A stretch of DNA of 6,064 nt from Planctomycetaceae bacterium (GTDB lineage Bacteria; Planctomycetota; Planctomycetia; Planctomycetales; Planctomycetaceae): NCBI GenBank assembly GCA_020426125.1, contig JAGQQQ010000622.1:1-6064 (forward strand). Reading direction: 5' to 3'. Made by a program: the position numbers and the translations under genes. Positions 1-6,064 of the stretch are shown here, one piece after another. Positions within the stretch are counted from its first letter, which is position 1; the number at the start of each line of letters is the position of its first letter. The notes under the pieces are model-generated. The model saw only the letters and a program-made list of their open reading frames with translations. It was not told the DNA's origin and did not search any database.

Positions 1-2451
1 GAACGCTGGGGCCGACACTGGCTCGACGTTGCCGGTTACGCCGACTCAGAAGGTTTCACAACGGCCGACGCCGAACGTCCTTGGGCCTGGAAGTACCGGG
101 ACTGGGTCATTCGGGCTTTAAACAAGGACCTTCCGTTCGACCAGTTCATCACTCAGCAACTTGCTGGGGATGAACTCGCGGGGCCGATCCAAGGGGACCT
201 GACTCCAGAGCAGATCGACCTGCTCACCGCGACCGGCTTTCTGCGGATGGCCGCCGATGGCACCGGAAGTGGAGCCGACAATCCCGAAGCCCGAAACCAA
301 GTGGTGACGGACACGCTGAAGATTGTCGGAACATCGCTGCTCGGAATGAGCCTCCAATGTGCGCAGTGTCACGACCATCGGTATGATCCCATTCCGCAGA
401 CGGACTATTACGCGGTGCGAGCCGTCTTCGAACCCGCCCTCGACTGGCAGGCTTGGAAACAACCGCAGGCTCGTCGCGTCTCCTTGTATACGGCCGCCGA
501 TCGAGCCGCCGCTCAAAAGATCGAAGAAGAAGTTCAAGTCGTTGCGAAGGAGAAAGCGGGCAAGCTCGCGGAATACATGAAGACGGCTCTCGACCAGGAA
601 CTCCAGAAGTTCGAAGAGCCACTTCGCGCTGAACTTCGCACTGCGTACGAGACTCCCGCCAACGAACGGACTGACGCCCACAAGGAACTTCTCTCCAAAC
701 ATCCCAGCGTCAACATTACGCCCGGGAACCTGTATCAATACATTCCCGACTCCCGTCCCAAACTCGCGGAGTTCGATACGAAAATCGCTGAGATTCGAGC
801 CAAGAAACCACCCGAAGAGTTTCTTCGCGTCCTGATGGAACCGGCGGGACATGTGCCGGAAACAAAATTGTTCCACCGCGGGGATTACCGGCAGCCGAAA
901 GACACCGTTCTCCCGGCGGGGCTGACCGTCCTCAGCCCCGAGGATGATCCCGCACTGTTTCCTCCCAATCGGGAATCCTTGCCGACGACCGGCCGTCGGC
1001 TCGCTTTTGCTCAGTGGTTGACCAACCCCGAGAACCCCCTCTTCGCACGCGTGATCGTCAATCGCATTTGGATGCATCACTTTGGTGAAGGACTCGTGGC
1101 CACGCCCGCCGACTTTGGGAAACTGGGAGCCCGTCCGAACCATCCCGAGTTGCTGGACTGGCTGGCCTCGGAATTCATGGCCCAAAACTGGAGCCTCAAG
1201 GCTCTTCATCGGACGATTCTCTCGTCCGCGACCTGGCAACAGCAGTCCCCTTCAACAATCGCTAGCGGCGATCACGGCAAACCACTCCCGAACCCCGGCC
1301 TCGCCCGTCTGGAGGCGGAAACTCTCCGTGATCGGATGTTGGCCGTCAGTGGAAGTCTCGATCGCAGCCAGTTCGGCCCGCCACTGAAGATCAAAGAAGA
1401 CGAAACGGGACAGATTGTCGTCGATGGCGACCAAACCCGACGCAGCTTGTACATCCAGGCCCGTCGCAGCCAACCGGTCGCGATGATGCAGACCTTTGAC
1501 GCGCCCGTGATGGAAACGAACTGCGAGCGCCGCTCGAACTCCACCGTCGCCACCCAGTCACTCGTGTTGCTCAACGGCGAATTCATCCTCGCCCAAGCTG
1601 GTAAACTTGCCGACCGTGTGGCTCGTGAAGCGGGATCCATTGAAAGCAAGTTGCCTCCAACCGATGTCGAATTGGTCCAGAACCTCATGGCCGACATCTC
1701 CCCACCAAGCGGCGACACTTGGAGCTACGGCTTTGGAGCGTTCGACGAACAGGCAGGGCACACGGCGTCCTTCACTCCTCTGACCCATTGGACCGGTTCC
1801 CAATGGCAGGCCGGAGCCGCGCTCCCCGATCCCCAACAGGGATGGGTCCTCTTAAACGCCTCGGGTGGACATCCCGATATCCCGGAGCGGGCCGTGATCC
1901 GTCGCTGGACGGCTCCTTCCTCGGGGACGCTCACGATCTCCGGGAAACTGAGTCACGGCACCGACAATGGTGACGGCGTCCGGGGTCGCATTCTCTCCAG
2001 CCGAACCGGCAAACTCGGGGAATGGATTGTTCATAACGGCGCTGCGGACACGCCCGTTTCCCAAGTCGATGTGGAGAAAGGAGACACCATCGATTTCCTC
2101 ACCGACTGCCGCGAACATCAGACATCCGATTCCTTCTCCTGGCCGGTAACACTCTCGTTGACTGTGCCAGAACAGGGGCAGATGTCATATGCCTCCGCCG
2201 AGCAGTTTCGCGGCCCCGGGGACTCGATTGAGACCATCCCCAGCCAGATTGTTCGGGCTTGGGAACTGACCTACTGCCGAAACCCCACGCCCGAAGAACT
2301 GTCGTTGGCGATGAGGTTCTTCGCCGATCAACTGCAGACGCTCGATCGGGACTCCTCCGCGATCCCGAGTGGACGGACGGCCATTCGCCAGACGCTGACC
2401 AACCTGTGCCAGACACTGATGAGTTCCAACGAATTTCTGTACGTGGAATAG
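1..2451 (+). CDS. DUF1549/DUF1553 (PSD1-type) protein, 5' end outside the window
   Basis: The reading frame is open from base 1, so the start and the N-terminal part (often a cytochrome-c-like domain in this family) lie upstream; 816 residues are visible, ending at TAG 2449-2451. Counting from base 1, residues 1 to about 145 are the DUF1549 part: it opens with ERWGRHWLDVAGYADSEG, then LPFDQFITQQLAGDE, and has the family's cysteine motif CAQCHDHRYDPI (CxxCH at 358-372). Residues about 170-217 are charged and helical, probably coiled coil. DUF1553 starts near residue 330 (GRRLAFAQWLTNPENPLFARV, NRIWMHHFGEGLVATPADFG, RPNHPELLDWLASEF) and runs to about 545 (LEAETLRDRMLAVSGSLDR). An insert at about 568-722 rich in Gly, Trp and Asp (HPDIPERAVIRRW, NGDGVRGRI, KGDTIDF, SDSFSW) looks like a beta-sandwich, after which DUF1553 resumes (AWELTYCRNPTPEEL) and ends normally. 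Function is unknown for the family; a heme role for CxxCH and an extracytoplasmic location are inferences. It is followed closely by its usual DUF1501 partner. Confidence 0.93.
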   Translation, partial: ERWGRHWLDVAGYADSEGFTTADAERPWAWKYRDWVIRALNKDLPFDQFITQQLAGDELAGPIQGDLTPEQIDLLTATGFLRMAADGTGSGADNPEARNQVVTDTLKIVGTSLLGMSLQCAQCHDHRYDPIPQTDYYAVRAVFEPALDWQAWKQPQARRVSLYTAADRAAAQKIEEEVQVVAKEKAGKLAEYMKTALDQELQKFEEPLRAELRTAYETPANERTDAHKELLSKHPSVNITPGNLYQYIPDSRPKLAEFDTKIAEIRAKKPPEEFLRVLMEPAGHVPETKLFHRGDYRQPKDTVLPAGLTVLSPEDDPALFPPNRESLPTTGRRLAFAQWLTNPENPLFARVIVNRIWMHHFGEGLVATPADFGKLGARPNHPELLDWLASEFMAQNWSLKALHRTILSSATWQQQSPSTIASGDHGKPLPNPGLARLEAETLRDRMLAVSGSLDRSQFGPPLKIKEDETGQIVVDGDQTRRSLYIQARRSQPVAMMQTFDAPVMETNCERRSNSTVATQSLVLLNGEFILAQAGKLADRVAREAGSIESKLPPTDVELVQNLMADISPPSGDTWSYGFGAFDEQAGHTASFTPLTHWTGSQWQAGAALPDPQQGWVLLNASGGHPDIPERAVIRRWTAPSSGTLTISGKLSHGTDNGDGVRGRILSSRTGKLGEWIVHNGAADTPVSQVDVEKGDTIDFLTDCREHQTSDSFSWPVTLSLTVPEQGQMSYASAEQFRGPGDSIETIPSQIVRAWELTYCRNPTPEELSLAMRFFADQLQTLDRDSSAIPSGRTAIRQTLTNLCQTLMSSNEFLYVE

Positions 2452-2499
2452 CTCGCGCTCCGCCCCACCGAGTATTCCCAAATCAAAGCATTTCAGGAT

Positions 2500-2508
2500 G
2501 GAAGTGAG
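2500..2508 (+). promoter_or_regulatory. ribosome binding site of the DUF1501 gene
   Basis: GGAAG at 2500-2504, directly followed by TGAG, is a purine-rich Shine-Dalgarno-like stretch. It lies 7 bases before an in-frame GTG (2512) and 10 before ATG (2515). The two starts are adjacent codons and differ by one residue; I prefer ATG because it is the commoner start, but spacing alone slightly favours GTG. Confidence 0.5.
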
Positions 2509-2514
2509 ACCGTG

Positions 2515-3951
2515 ATGAATTTGAGCCGTCGAAAATTTCTTGAACAACAGGCGATGGGAATTGGCTCCGTCGCTCTCGCGTGGCTTCTTCAGCAGGATGG
2601 GGCATTGGCTATCCCCAAGGACATCGCCGCGCAGAAACAATCGTTCGACCTGACACCGAAACAGCCCCACTTCGCCCCGAAAGCGAAGGCCATGATCTCA
2701 CTTTTTCAACATGGCGGGCCCTCGCACATGGACCTTACCGACCCCAAGCCGGAACTCACCAAGTTCGACGGCACCGACTATACCGGCGAGGTCGGCTACA
2801 GCTTCGTCAACGAAGCGAGCAAGAAACTGTTCGGGTCCCCCTGGAAGTTTTCCAAACATGGCGAGTGCGGGACCGAACTCTCAGAACTGCTTCCGGAAAC
2901 GGCCAAGATCGTCGACGACATCTGCCTTTTAAGGGGGATGCACACGGGAGCCAACGGCCACGAAGTTTCCATCCGCTACTTCCATGCCGGCATTCCCGGC
3001 GTCTTGGGTCGGGCGCACTACGCTTCTTGGCTGCTGTACGGTCTCGGAGCTGAGACGCAGGAACTCCCAGCGTACATGGTCCTCACCGACCCCGGGGGGC
3101 ATCCGGTCGACGGTGTGAACAACTGGTCCAGCGGGTTTCTGCCCTCACTCTATCAGGGGACGGTTCTCCGTCCGAAGGAACCTCGGATACTCAATCTCGA
3201 TCCTCCGTCGCATCTACGAGGAGAGCCGCAGCGGCAGAACCTGGCTCTCCTCCAGGCGCTCAACCGTCGCCACGCGGAGAGATTTCCCGGCGAGAATGAT
3301 CTCGAAGCCCGGATTGCGAGTTACGAGCTTGCCGCGAAGATGCAGACGGCCGCCCATGAAGCCCTCGACATCTCCCAGGAAACTCAAGCGACTCAGGAAC
3401 TCTATGGTCTCGACGACGATGCCACTCGCGAATACGGCACTCGCTGCCTGATCGCCCGTCGCCTTGTCGAGCGGGGCGTCCGGTTTGTCCAACTGTTTCT
3501 TGCCGGCCAGCCCTGGGACAATCACAGCAACCTGAAAACGGCTCTCCCCGGAGTCTGCCGCCGGACGGACAAACCCTCGGCGGCGCTCGTGACCGACCTC
3601 AAACAACGGGGAATGCTCGACGAAGTCCTGGTCCACTGGGGAGGCGAGATTGGCCGGCTCCCCGTCACCCAGAATCAGGGCGGTCCCGAAAAAAATGGCC
3701 GCGACCACAACGGCCAAGGCTTCAGCATCTGGCTCGCCGGCGGCGGCATCAAACCCGGGATGACCTTTGGGGCGACGGACGAAGTGGGGCATAAGGCTGT
3801 CGAAAACATCGTCACTCCGAACGATTATCAGGCCACGCTTCTGCACCTGTTCGGCCTCGATCCCGAGAAACTCGCCTACCACGTCAACGGCCAATCCCAA
3901 TCCCTGACTGCCGGTCGCTCCGCCCGGGTGGTCTCAGAGATTCTGAAATGA
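2515..3951 (+). CDS. DUF1501 family protein with twin-arginine signal
   Basis: This complete 478-residue protein has the typical length and motifs of DUF1501, a family placed in the alkaline phosphatase/sulfatase-like superfamily; no reaction is firmly established. Numbering from ATG 2515, residues 4-9 read SRRKFL, a twin-arginine (Tat) motif, followed by a hydrophobic stretch (GIGSVALAWLL), so folded export is predicted. The core follows: SLFQHGGPSHMDLTDPKPEL (about 62-81), with D73 and D76 as candidate metal ligands by analogy with the superfamily; SWLLYGLGAETQELPAYMVL (about 171-190); CLIARRLVERGVRFVQLF (about 311-328); WDNHSN (334-339); WGGEIGRLP (375-383, usually WGGEFGRTP); GRDHNGQGFSIWLAGGGI (about 395-412); and the C-terminal NDYQATLLHLFGLD. 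The gene starts 63 bases after the DUF1549/DUF1553 stop, with no terminator seen between, so one transcript is likely. The pair recurs widely in planctomycetes; sulfatase-like or polysaccharide-related activity is only inference. An adjacent GTG at 2512 is an alternative start. Confidence 0.94.
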   Translation: MNLSRRKFLEQQAMGIGSVALAWLLQQDGALAIPKDIAAQKQSFDLTPKQPHFAPKAKAMISLFQHGGPSHMDLTDPKPELTKFDGTDYTGEVGYSFVNEASKKLFGSPWKFSKHGECGTELSELLPETAKIVDDICLLRGMHTGANGHEVSIRYFHAGIPGVLGRAHYASWLLYGLGAETQELPAYMVLTDPGGHPVDGVNNWSSGFLPSLYQGTVLRPKEPRILNLDPPSHLRGEPQRQNLALLQALNRRHAERFPGENDLEARIASYELAAKMQTAAHEALDISQETQATQELYGLDDDATREYGTRCLIARRLVERGVRFVQLFLAGQPWDNHSNLKTALPGVCRRTDKPSAALVTDLKQRGMLDEVLVHWGGEIGRLPVTQNQGGPEKNGRDHNGQGFSIWLAGGGIKPGMTFGATDEVGHKAVENIVTPNDYQATLLHLFGLDPEKLAYHVNGQSQSLTAGRSARVVSEILK

Positions 3952-4021
3952 ATCGGGGCAAATGCCGCGTCTGCCTCCGGTCGAATTTCGGGGTTCACGG
4001 CAGAACGTTGAGATTCGAAGG

Positions 4022-4387
4022 TTATGGATCAGCGCCTGGACTGATGATGTATCCATTCCCGGAATCACCGGAAATGGAGATAAAGATTCTTGGCTGGTTT
4101 GTTGTCCAATCCAACGTATCGTGAGCGATCACCTTTTTTGTGGTGCGATCGTACACGACAATCGCTCGGTGCCCATAGCTGAAATTCCCTTGTTCCCGCG
4201 ATTCCCCCCCACGATCGGCATCGAGCGAAATTTTCACACCGGGGTTGATGGAAACCAAAATTAGCCTCGCACGAGCCACATCCGCTGTGTTGTTCACAAA
4301 GCGAACTCTCTCAGATGCCTCTGACAGATTCTGAGCGCTGAGGACATGTAAGATCGCCATCAGCGTCAACGCGATTCCGGTTTTCAT
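4022..4387 (-). CDS. small predicted secreted protein, function unknown
   Basis: I do not recognise this 121-residue protein. It starts with a short basic segment (MKTG) and a hydrophobic stretch (IALTLMAILHVLSA), which looks like a Sec signal peptide with cleavage around residue 18-24, leaving a mature protein of about 97-103 residues. The rest is rich in beta-forming stretches (RVRFVNNTA, ARLILVSINPGVKISLDA, HRAIVVYDRTTKKVI, PRIFISISGD) and has no cysteine, so a small beta-sheet domain is plausible. ATG at 4385-4387 is preceded by a good Shine-Dalgarno sequence, which supports the start. The gene converges on the DUF1501 gene with 70 bases between the two stops, and it lies downstream of, but 385 bases from, the deaminase on the same strand. 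An overlapping 100-codon frame on the other strand (3962-4264) lacks any such features. That this gene is real is likely; its role cannot be stated. Confidence 0.7.
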   Translation of the reverse strand: MKTGIALTLMAILHVLSAQNLSEASERVRFVNNTADVARARLILVSINPGVKISLDADRGGESREQGNFSYGHRAIVVYDRTTKKVIAHDTLDWTTNQPRIFISISGDSGNGYIISPGADP

Positions 4388-4394
4388 TTTCTGA

Positions 4395-4400
4395 TCCCTT
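4395..4400 (-). promoter_or_regulatory. ribosome binding site of the small secreted protein
   Basis: Read on the minus strand, AAGGGA lies 7 bases before the ATG at 4387-4385. This purine-rich match with normal spacing supports both the gene and its start. Confidence 0.5.
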
Positions 4401-4407
4401 CTCTACG

Positions 4408-4436
4408 AAATTCCAAGACGGCAAATCCATTGTCAA
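4408..4436 (-). promoter_or_regulatory. possible sigma70-type promoter of the small secreted protein gene
   Basis: On the minus strand TTGACA (4436-4431) is a perfect -35 hexamer. It is followed after 17 bases by GAATTT (4413-4408), which is only a poor match to TATAAT. If used, transcription would begin near 4401, giving a short leader of about 14 bases that contains the Shine-Dalgarno sequence. The perfect -35, correct spacing and location favour it; the weak -10 is the main doubt. Confidence 0.3.
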
Positions 4437-4719
4437 CGCACAACTTCTCAAACCAGTCTCTGGCGAACGAGAGGGAGTCATGCCGACTGTATGCCCTGAA
4501 TTAATGAAAAATGTACAAAAAAAGACCATGAGCTCAATTGGTTTTTCAGGAAAATATCAAAAATTTAGGTAAATGTATTGCGTCTTGGATGTTGAGTATT
4601 TCACCAGGGGGGCGAAAGGTTTTCGAGCGAGACATGCTCAGAGCAATTCTGCTAAGCGGATGTGAACGGTTACGCAGAAATGGCAAGTTCCAGTTCAGAT
4701 GGGATTCGTGGCCCTTATT

Positions 4720-4740
4720 GATCGAGGGGCTCGATCCCCT
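4720..4740 (-). repeat. compact inverted repeat 32 bases after the deaminase stop
   Basis: GATCGAG (4720-4726) and CTCGATC (4730-4736) form a perfect 7-pair stem with a GGG loop. The same bases allow a second hairpin, AGGGG (4725-4729) with CCCCT (4736-4740) around a 6-base loop, so the two forms exclude each other. It lies just downstream of the deaminase gene on its strand and could end or stabilise that transcript. There is no T-run after it on either strand, so it is not a classical intrinsic terminator. Confidence 0.45.
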
Positions 4741-4772
4741 GAAACATCCATCCGCATTCCTTCTCCGTTTTC

Positions 4773-6026
4773 TCAAAACACGTTATCAACCAAGGTCGGC
4801 ATCCCCTTGACGATCTTGACCGGATGGATTGTTCCTTGAAACAGCGACTGTTCTGGATCTTTTAACGAGATTGGCGAGAGATCAACGCGGGAGAAGACAG
4901 CCCGTTTTCCTGCCGACAAGGAGCCAAAGTCAGGTAGCCCCAGAGCGTGCGCCCCGTTTATTGTGGCCATCCCCAGCAATTCCGACGCTTGTTCCTCGGG
5001 GTGTTTCTTGTGCAGCCAATGGAGTTCCTTCCAGAGGCTCAGGTCCGGATTCGAAGCCCGGCTGTCTGTTCCCAGCGCGACGGGGATTCCAGCGGCTCGC
5101 ATCATTTTCCAAGGATGATCGGGATGCCGCATTGCCGCGTGAGTTCTCGGGCAGTACACGACCGACATCCGCCGCTGCCGAGCAACAAATTCGATTTCCT
5201 CTTGGCTGAGAAAGTTTCCGTGTACCAGGAGGACGCGAGGCAACTTGGCAAGTCGAATCAGATAGTCGAGTGGTCTTGAACCGGGGCGAAACAGTCCATC
5301 CTGCCACAGATTCATTTCTCGGAGGAGAGCCACCAAGGCACCGGACTGGTGATTCAACAGGTCAATCTCCGCCTGTGATTCGGCCAAGTGCATCGCTACA
5401 GGAACATTGTACTCTTGTGCAAGCTGACAAAGCCCCTCGAAGAGATCGGGATGCAGCGAGTACGGGGCGTGGGGACTGATTCCGGGGTGCCATCCCGGAA
5501 TTTTCGGCTGAGAGAGGAAGTCTTCGCGGATCGCCCGCAGGCGTTCCTCGACCAGATCAGGATTGAATCCGAGCACCTCCTGGAAATGGACAATGGCACC
5601 GCTGGTGGACGTCCACCGCTCGATTTCCTCGGAAAGATCTCGTTCCCAGGACGTGGTGGCAATTTCCCCGATGACCGCCGATCCGGAGGCATGAACTTCC
5701 GCGAGGCCCGATTTTACGGCATGATGGACGTCGCGGTCGGAACTGAGCCGCGACCGAATGACCGCGCGAATCCAGTCCGCAAAACGATCGCGGGGCTCGA
5801 TGGGACATTCGAGGTCGCTAAATTCCAAGTGAGTGTGGGCGTTGATCAAGCCGGGAATGATCGCGGCCTCGGGCCAATGCACGGCGGACTTCCGTATTGA
5901 GTCCGCCGCACGCTTCGAAGGAAGGACACCGGTGATTGTCGTGCCGTCTCCCATGAGGATGGCATCGGCGATTGGCCCCCTGTCCCCTGGAAAAATCCAG
6001 GCGGCCCGCACCGACCAAGCACTCAC
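4773..6026 (-). CDS. amidohydrolase-superfamily deaminase, possibly aminodeoxyfutalosine deaminase (MqnX-like)
   Basis: This 417-residue protein is a full-length metal-dependent hydrolase of the SAH/MTA/guanine/chlorohydrolase deaminase branch, cytoplasmic, with a TIM-barrel core expected. An N-terminal small beta domain precedes PGLINAHTHLEFS (about 58-70), which supplies H64 and H66. HAPYS (186-190) marks the substrate region; MHLAES gives ligand H213 and E216, the likely proton shuttle; VHGNFLSQEE contains H269; GTDSRASNPDLSLWKEL gives the final ligand D321. The C-terminal segment closes the small beta domain (GSLSAGKRAVFSRVDLSP). HTHLEFS, HAPYS and the SNPDLSL segment resemble the MqnX type known from Helicobacter, which deaminates 6-amino-6-deoxyfutalosine to futalosine in the futalosine route to menaquinone, a route planctomycetes often use. 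This assignment is from remembered motifs, and no other menaquinone gene is present, so a different purine or SAH deaminase remains possible. Start is GTG at 6026-6024: it is the first start after the upstream in-frame stop and has GGAG 7 bases before it. Confidence 0.9.
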   Translation of the reverse strand: MSAWSVRAAWIFPGDRGPIADAILMGDGTTITGVLPSKRAADSIRKSAVHWPEAAIIPGLINAHTHLEFSDLECPIEPRDRFADWIRAVIRSRLSSDRDVHHAVKSGLAEVHASGSAVIGEIATTSWERDLSEEIERWTSTSGAIVHFQEVLGFNPDLVEERLRAIREDFLSQPKIPGWHPGISPHAPYSLHPDLFEGLCQLAQEYNVPVAMHLAESQAEIDLLNHQSGALVALLREMNLWQDGLFRPGSRPLDYLIRLAKLPRVLLVHGNFLSQEEIEFVARQRRMSVVYCPRTHAAMRHPDHPWKMMRAAGIPVALGTDSRASNPDLSLWKELHWLHKKHPEEQASELLGMATINGAHALGLPDFGSLSAGKRAVFSRVDLSPISLKDPEQSLFQGTIHPVKIVKGMPTLVDNVF

Positions 6027-6033
6027 CGAACAT

Positions 6034-6037
6034 CTCC
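6034..6037 (-). promoter_or_regulatory. ribosome binding site of the deaminase gene
   Basis: On the minus strand GGAG lies 7 bases before the GTG at 6026. It decides the start: an in-frame TAG at 6056-6054 closes the frame upstream, and no ATG or TTG occurs in frame between it and the GTG. The 38 bases up to the window end hold no promoter that I can recognise. Confidence 0.6.
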
Positions 6038-6064
6038 ATTGCCCGGAGCCACCCTAGGATGAGG

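Larger units (their letters stand above)
4388..4772. other. intergenic stretch between the two minus-strand genes
   Basis: I find no convincing gene in these 385 bases. About 4501-4580 is clearly AT-rich compared with the rest of the window and contains an A-run (4516-4523), the 8-base palindrome TGAGCTCA (4529-4536) and a T-run (4541-4546). This gives an imperfect, AT-poor-strength stem that could act as a weak bidirectional terminator. A second imperfect inverted repeat pairs TTCTGC (4647-4652) with GCAGAA (4674-4679), with three more pairs across a bulge. The right end holds the compact palindrome at 4720-4740. Short open frames here (for example 4546-4776 minus, and 4538-4810 plus from TTG) have arginine-rich or irregular composition and no ribosome binding site that I can see. 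Confidence 0.6.

Noticed and set aside
118..1239. A 373-codon open frame on the minus strand
   Set aside because: It is fully antisense to the DUF1549/DUF1553 gene, whose conserved motifs prove the plus-strand frame; the minus frame shows no family motif and is a by-product of the GC-rich codon pattern.
3214..3900. A 228-codon open frame on the minus strand
   Set aside because: It mirrors the conserved C-terminal half of the DUF1501 gene and has no recognisable domain.
3952..4021. Possible terminator between the convergent DUF1501 and small secreted genes
   Set aside because: Only short inverted repeats are present (TCGAAT 3981-3986 with ATTCGA 4013-4018; CTGCC 3971-3975 with GGCAG 3999-4003), with long loops and no T-run.
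3962..4264. A 100-codon plus-strand open frame after the DUF1501 gene
   Set aside because: It overlaps the minus-strand small secreted gene, which has a signal peptide and ribosome binding site; this frame has neither and an irregular composition.
4311..4529. A 72-codon minus-strand open frame
   Set aside because: It overlaps the start of the small secreted gene in another frame, lacks a ribosome binding site and has no domain.
4720..4755. T-arm-like sequence (GGGGCTCGATCCCC) suggesting a tRNA or tRNA remnant
   Set aside because: No matching acceptor, D-arm or anticodon arm can be placed upstream on either strand, and the loop lacks the TTC start.
4546..4776. A 76-codon minus-strand open frame whose TTG start overlaps the deaminase stop
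   Set aside because: The stop/start overlap hints at coupling, but the product is rich in Arg, Ser and Pro without any domain, the start is TTG, and no other support is visible.

Overview
The window is moderately GC-rich bacterial DNA, most likely from a planctomycete (phylum Planctomycetota) or a close relative in the PVC group. The main reason is the tandem pair of a DUF1549/DUF1553 protein and a Tat-exported DUF1501 protein, which is a hallmark, heavily multiplied gene pair of that phylum. No mobile element, CRISPR array, rRNA or tRNA gene was found.

Layout. Positions 1-2451 (+) hold the 3' part of a large DUF1549/DUF1553 gene whose start lies to the left of the window. About 60 bases later comes a complete DUF1501 gene (2515-3951, +), very probably in the same operon. 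A 70-base convergent gap follows. Then two genes lie on the minus strand: a small predicted secreted protein of unknown function (4022-4387) and an amidohydrolase-superfamily deaminase (4773-6026). A 385-base, partly AT-rich intergenic stretch separates them and holds a possible promoter for the small gene and a compact inverted repeat after the deaminase.

How the genes may work together. The first two are an exported pair of unknown biochemical function. The DUF1549 part carries a CxxCH motif, and the DUF1553 part is interrupted by an insert of about 150 residues that looks like a beta-sandwich. The DUF1501 partner carries a twin-arginine signal, so both are inferred to act outside the cytoplasm, possibly on polysaccharide or sulfated substrates; that role is inference. 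The deaminase is a cytoplasmic enzyme with all expected metal ligands, and its local motifs resemble the aminodeoxyfutalosine deaminase (MqnX) branch, but substrate cannot be fixed from sequence alone. Nothing links the minus-strand genes functionally to the plus-strand pair. I see no clearly undescribed system. The most notable items are the domain inserted in DUF1553, the orphan secreted protein and the deaminase's uncertain substrate.
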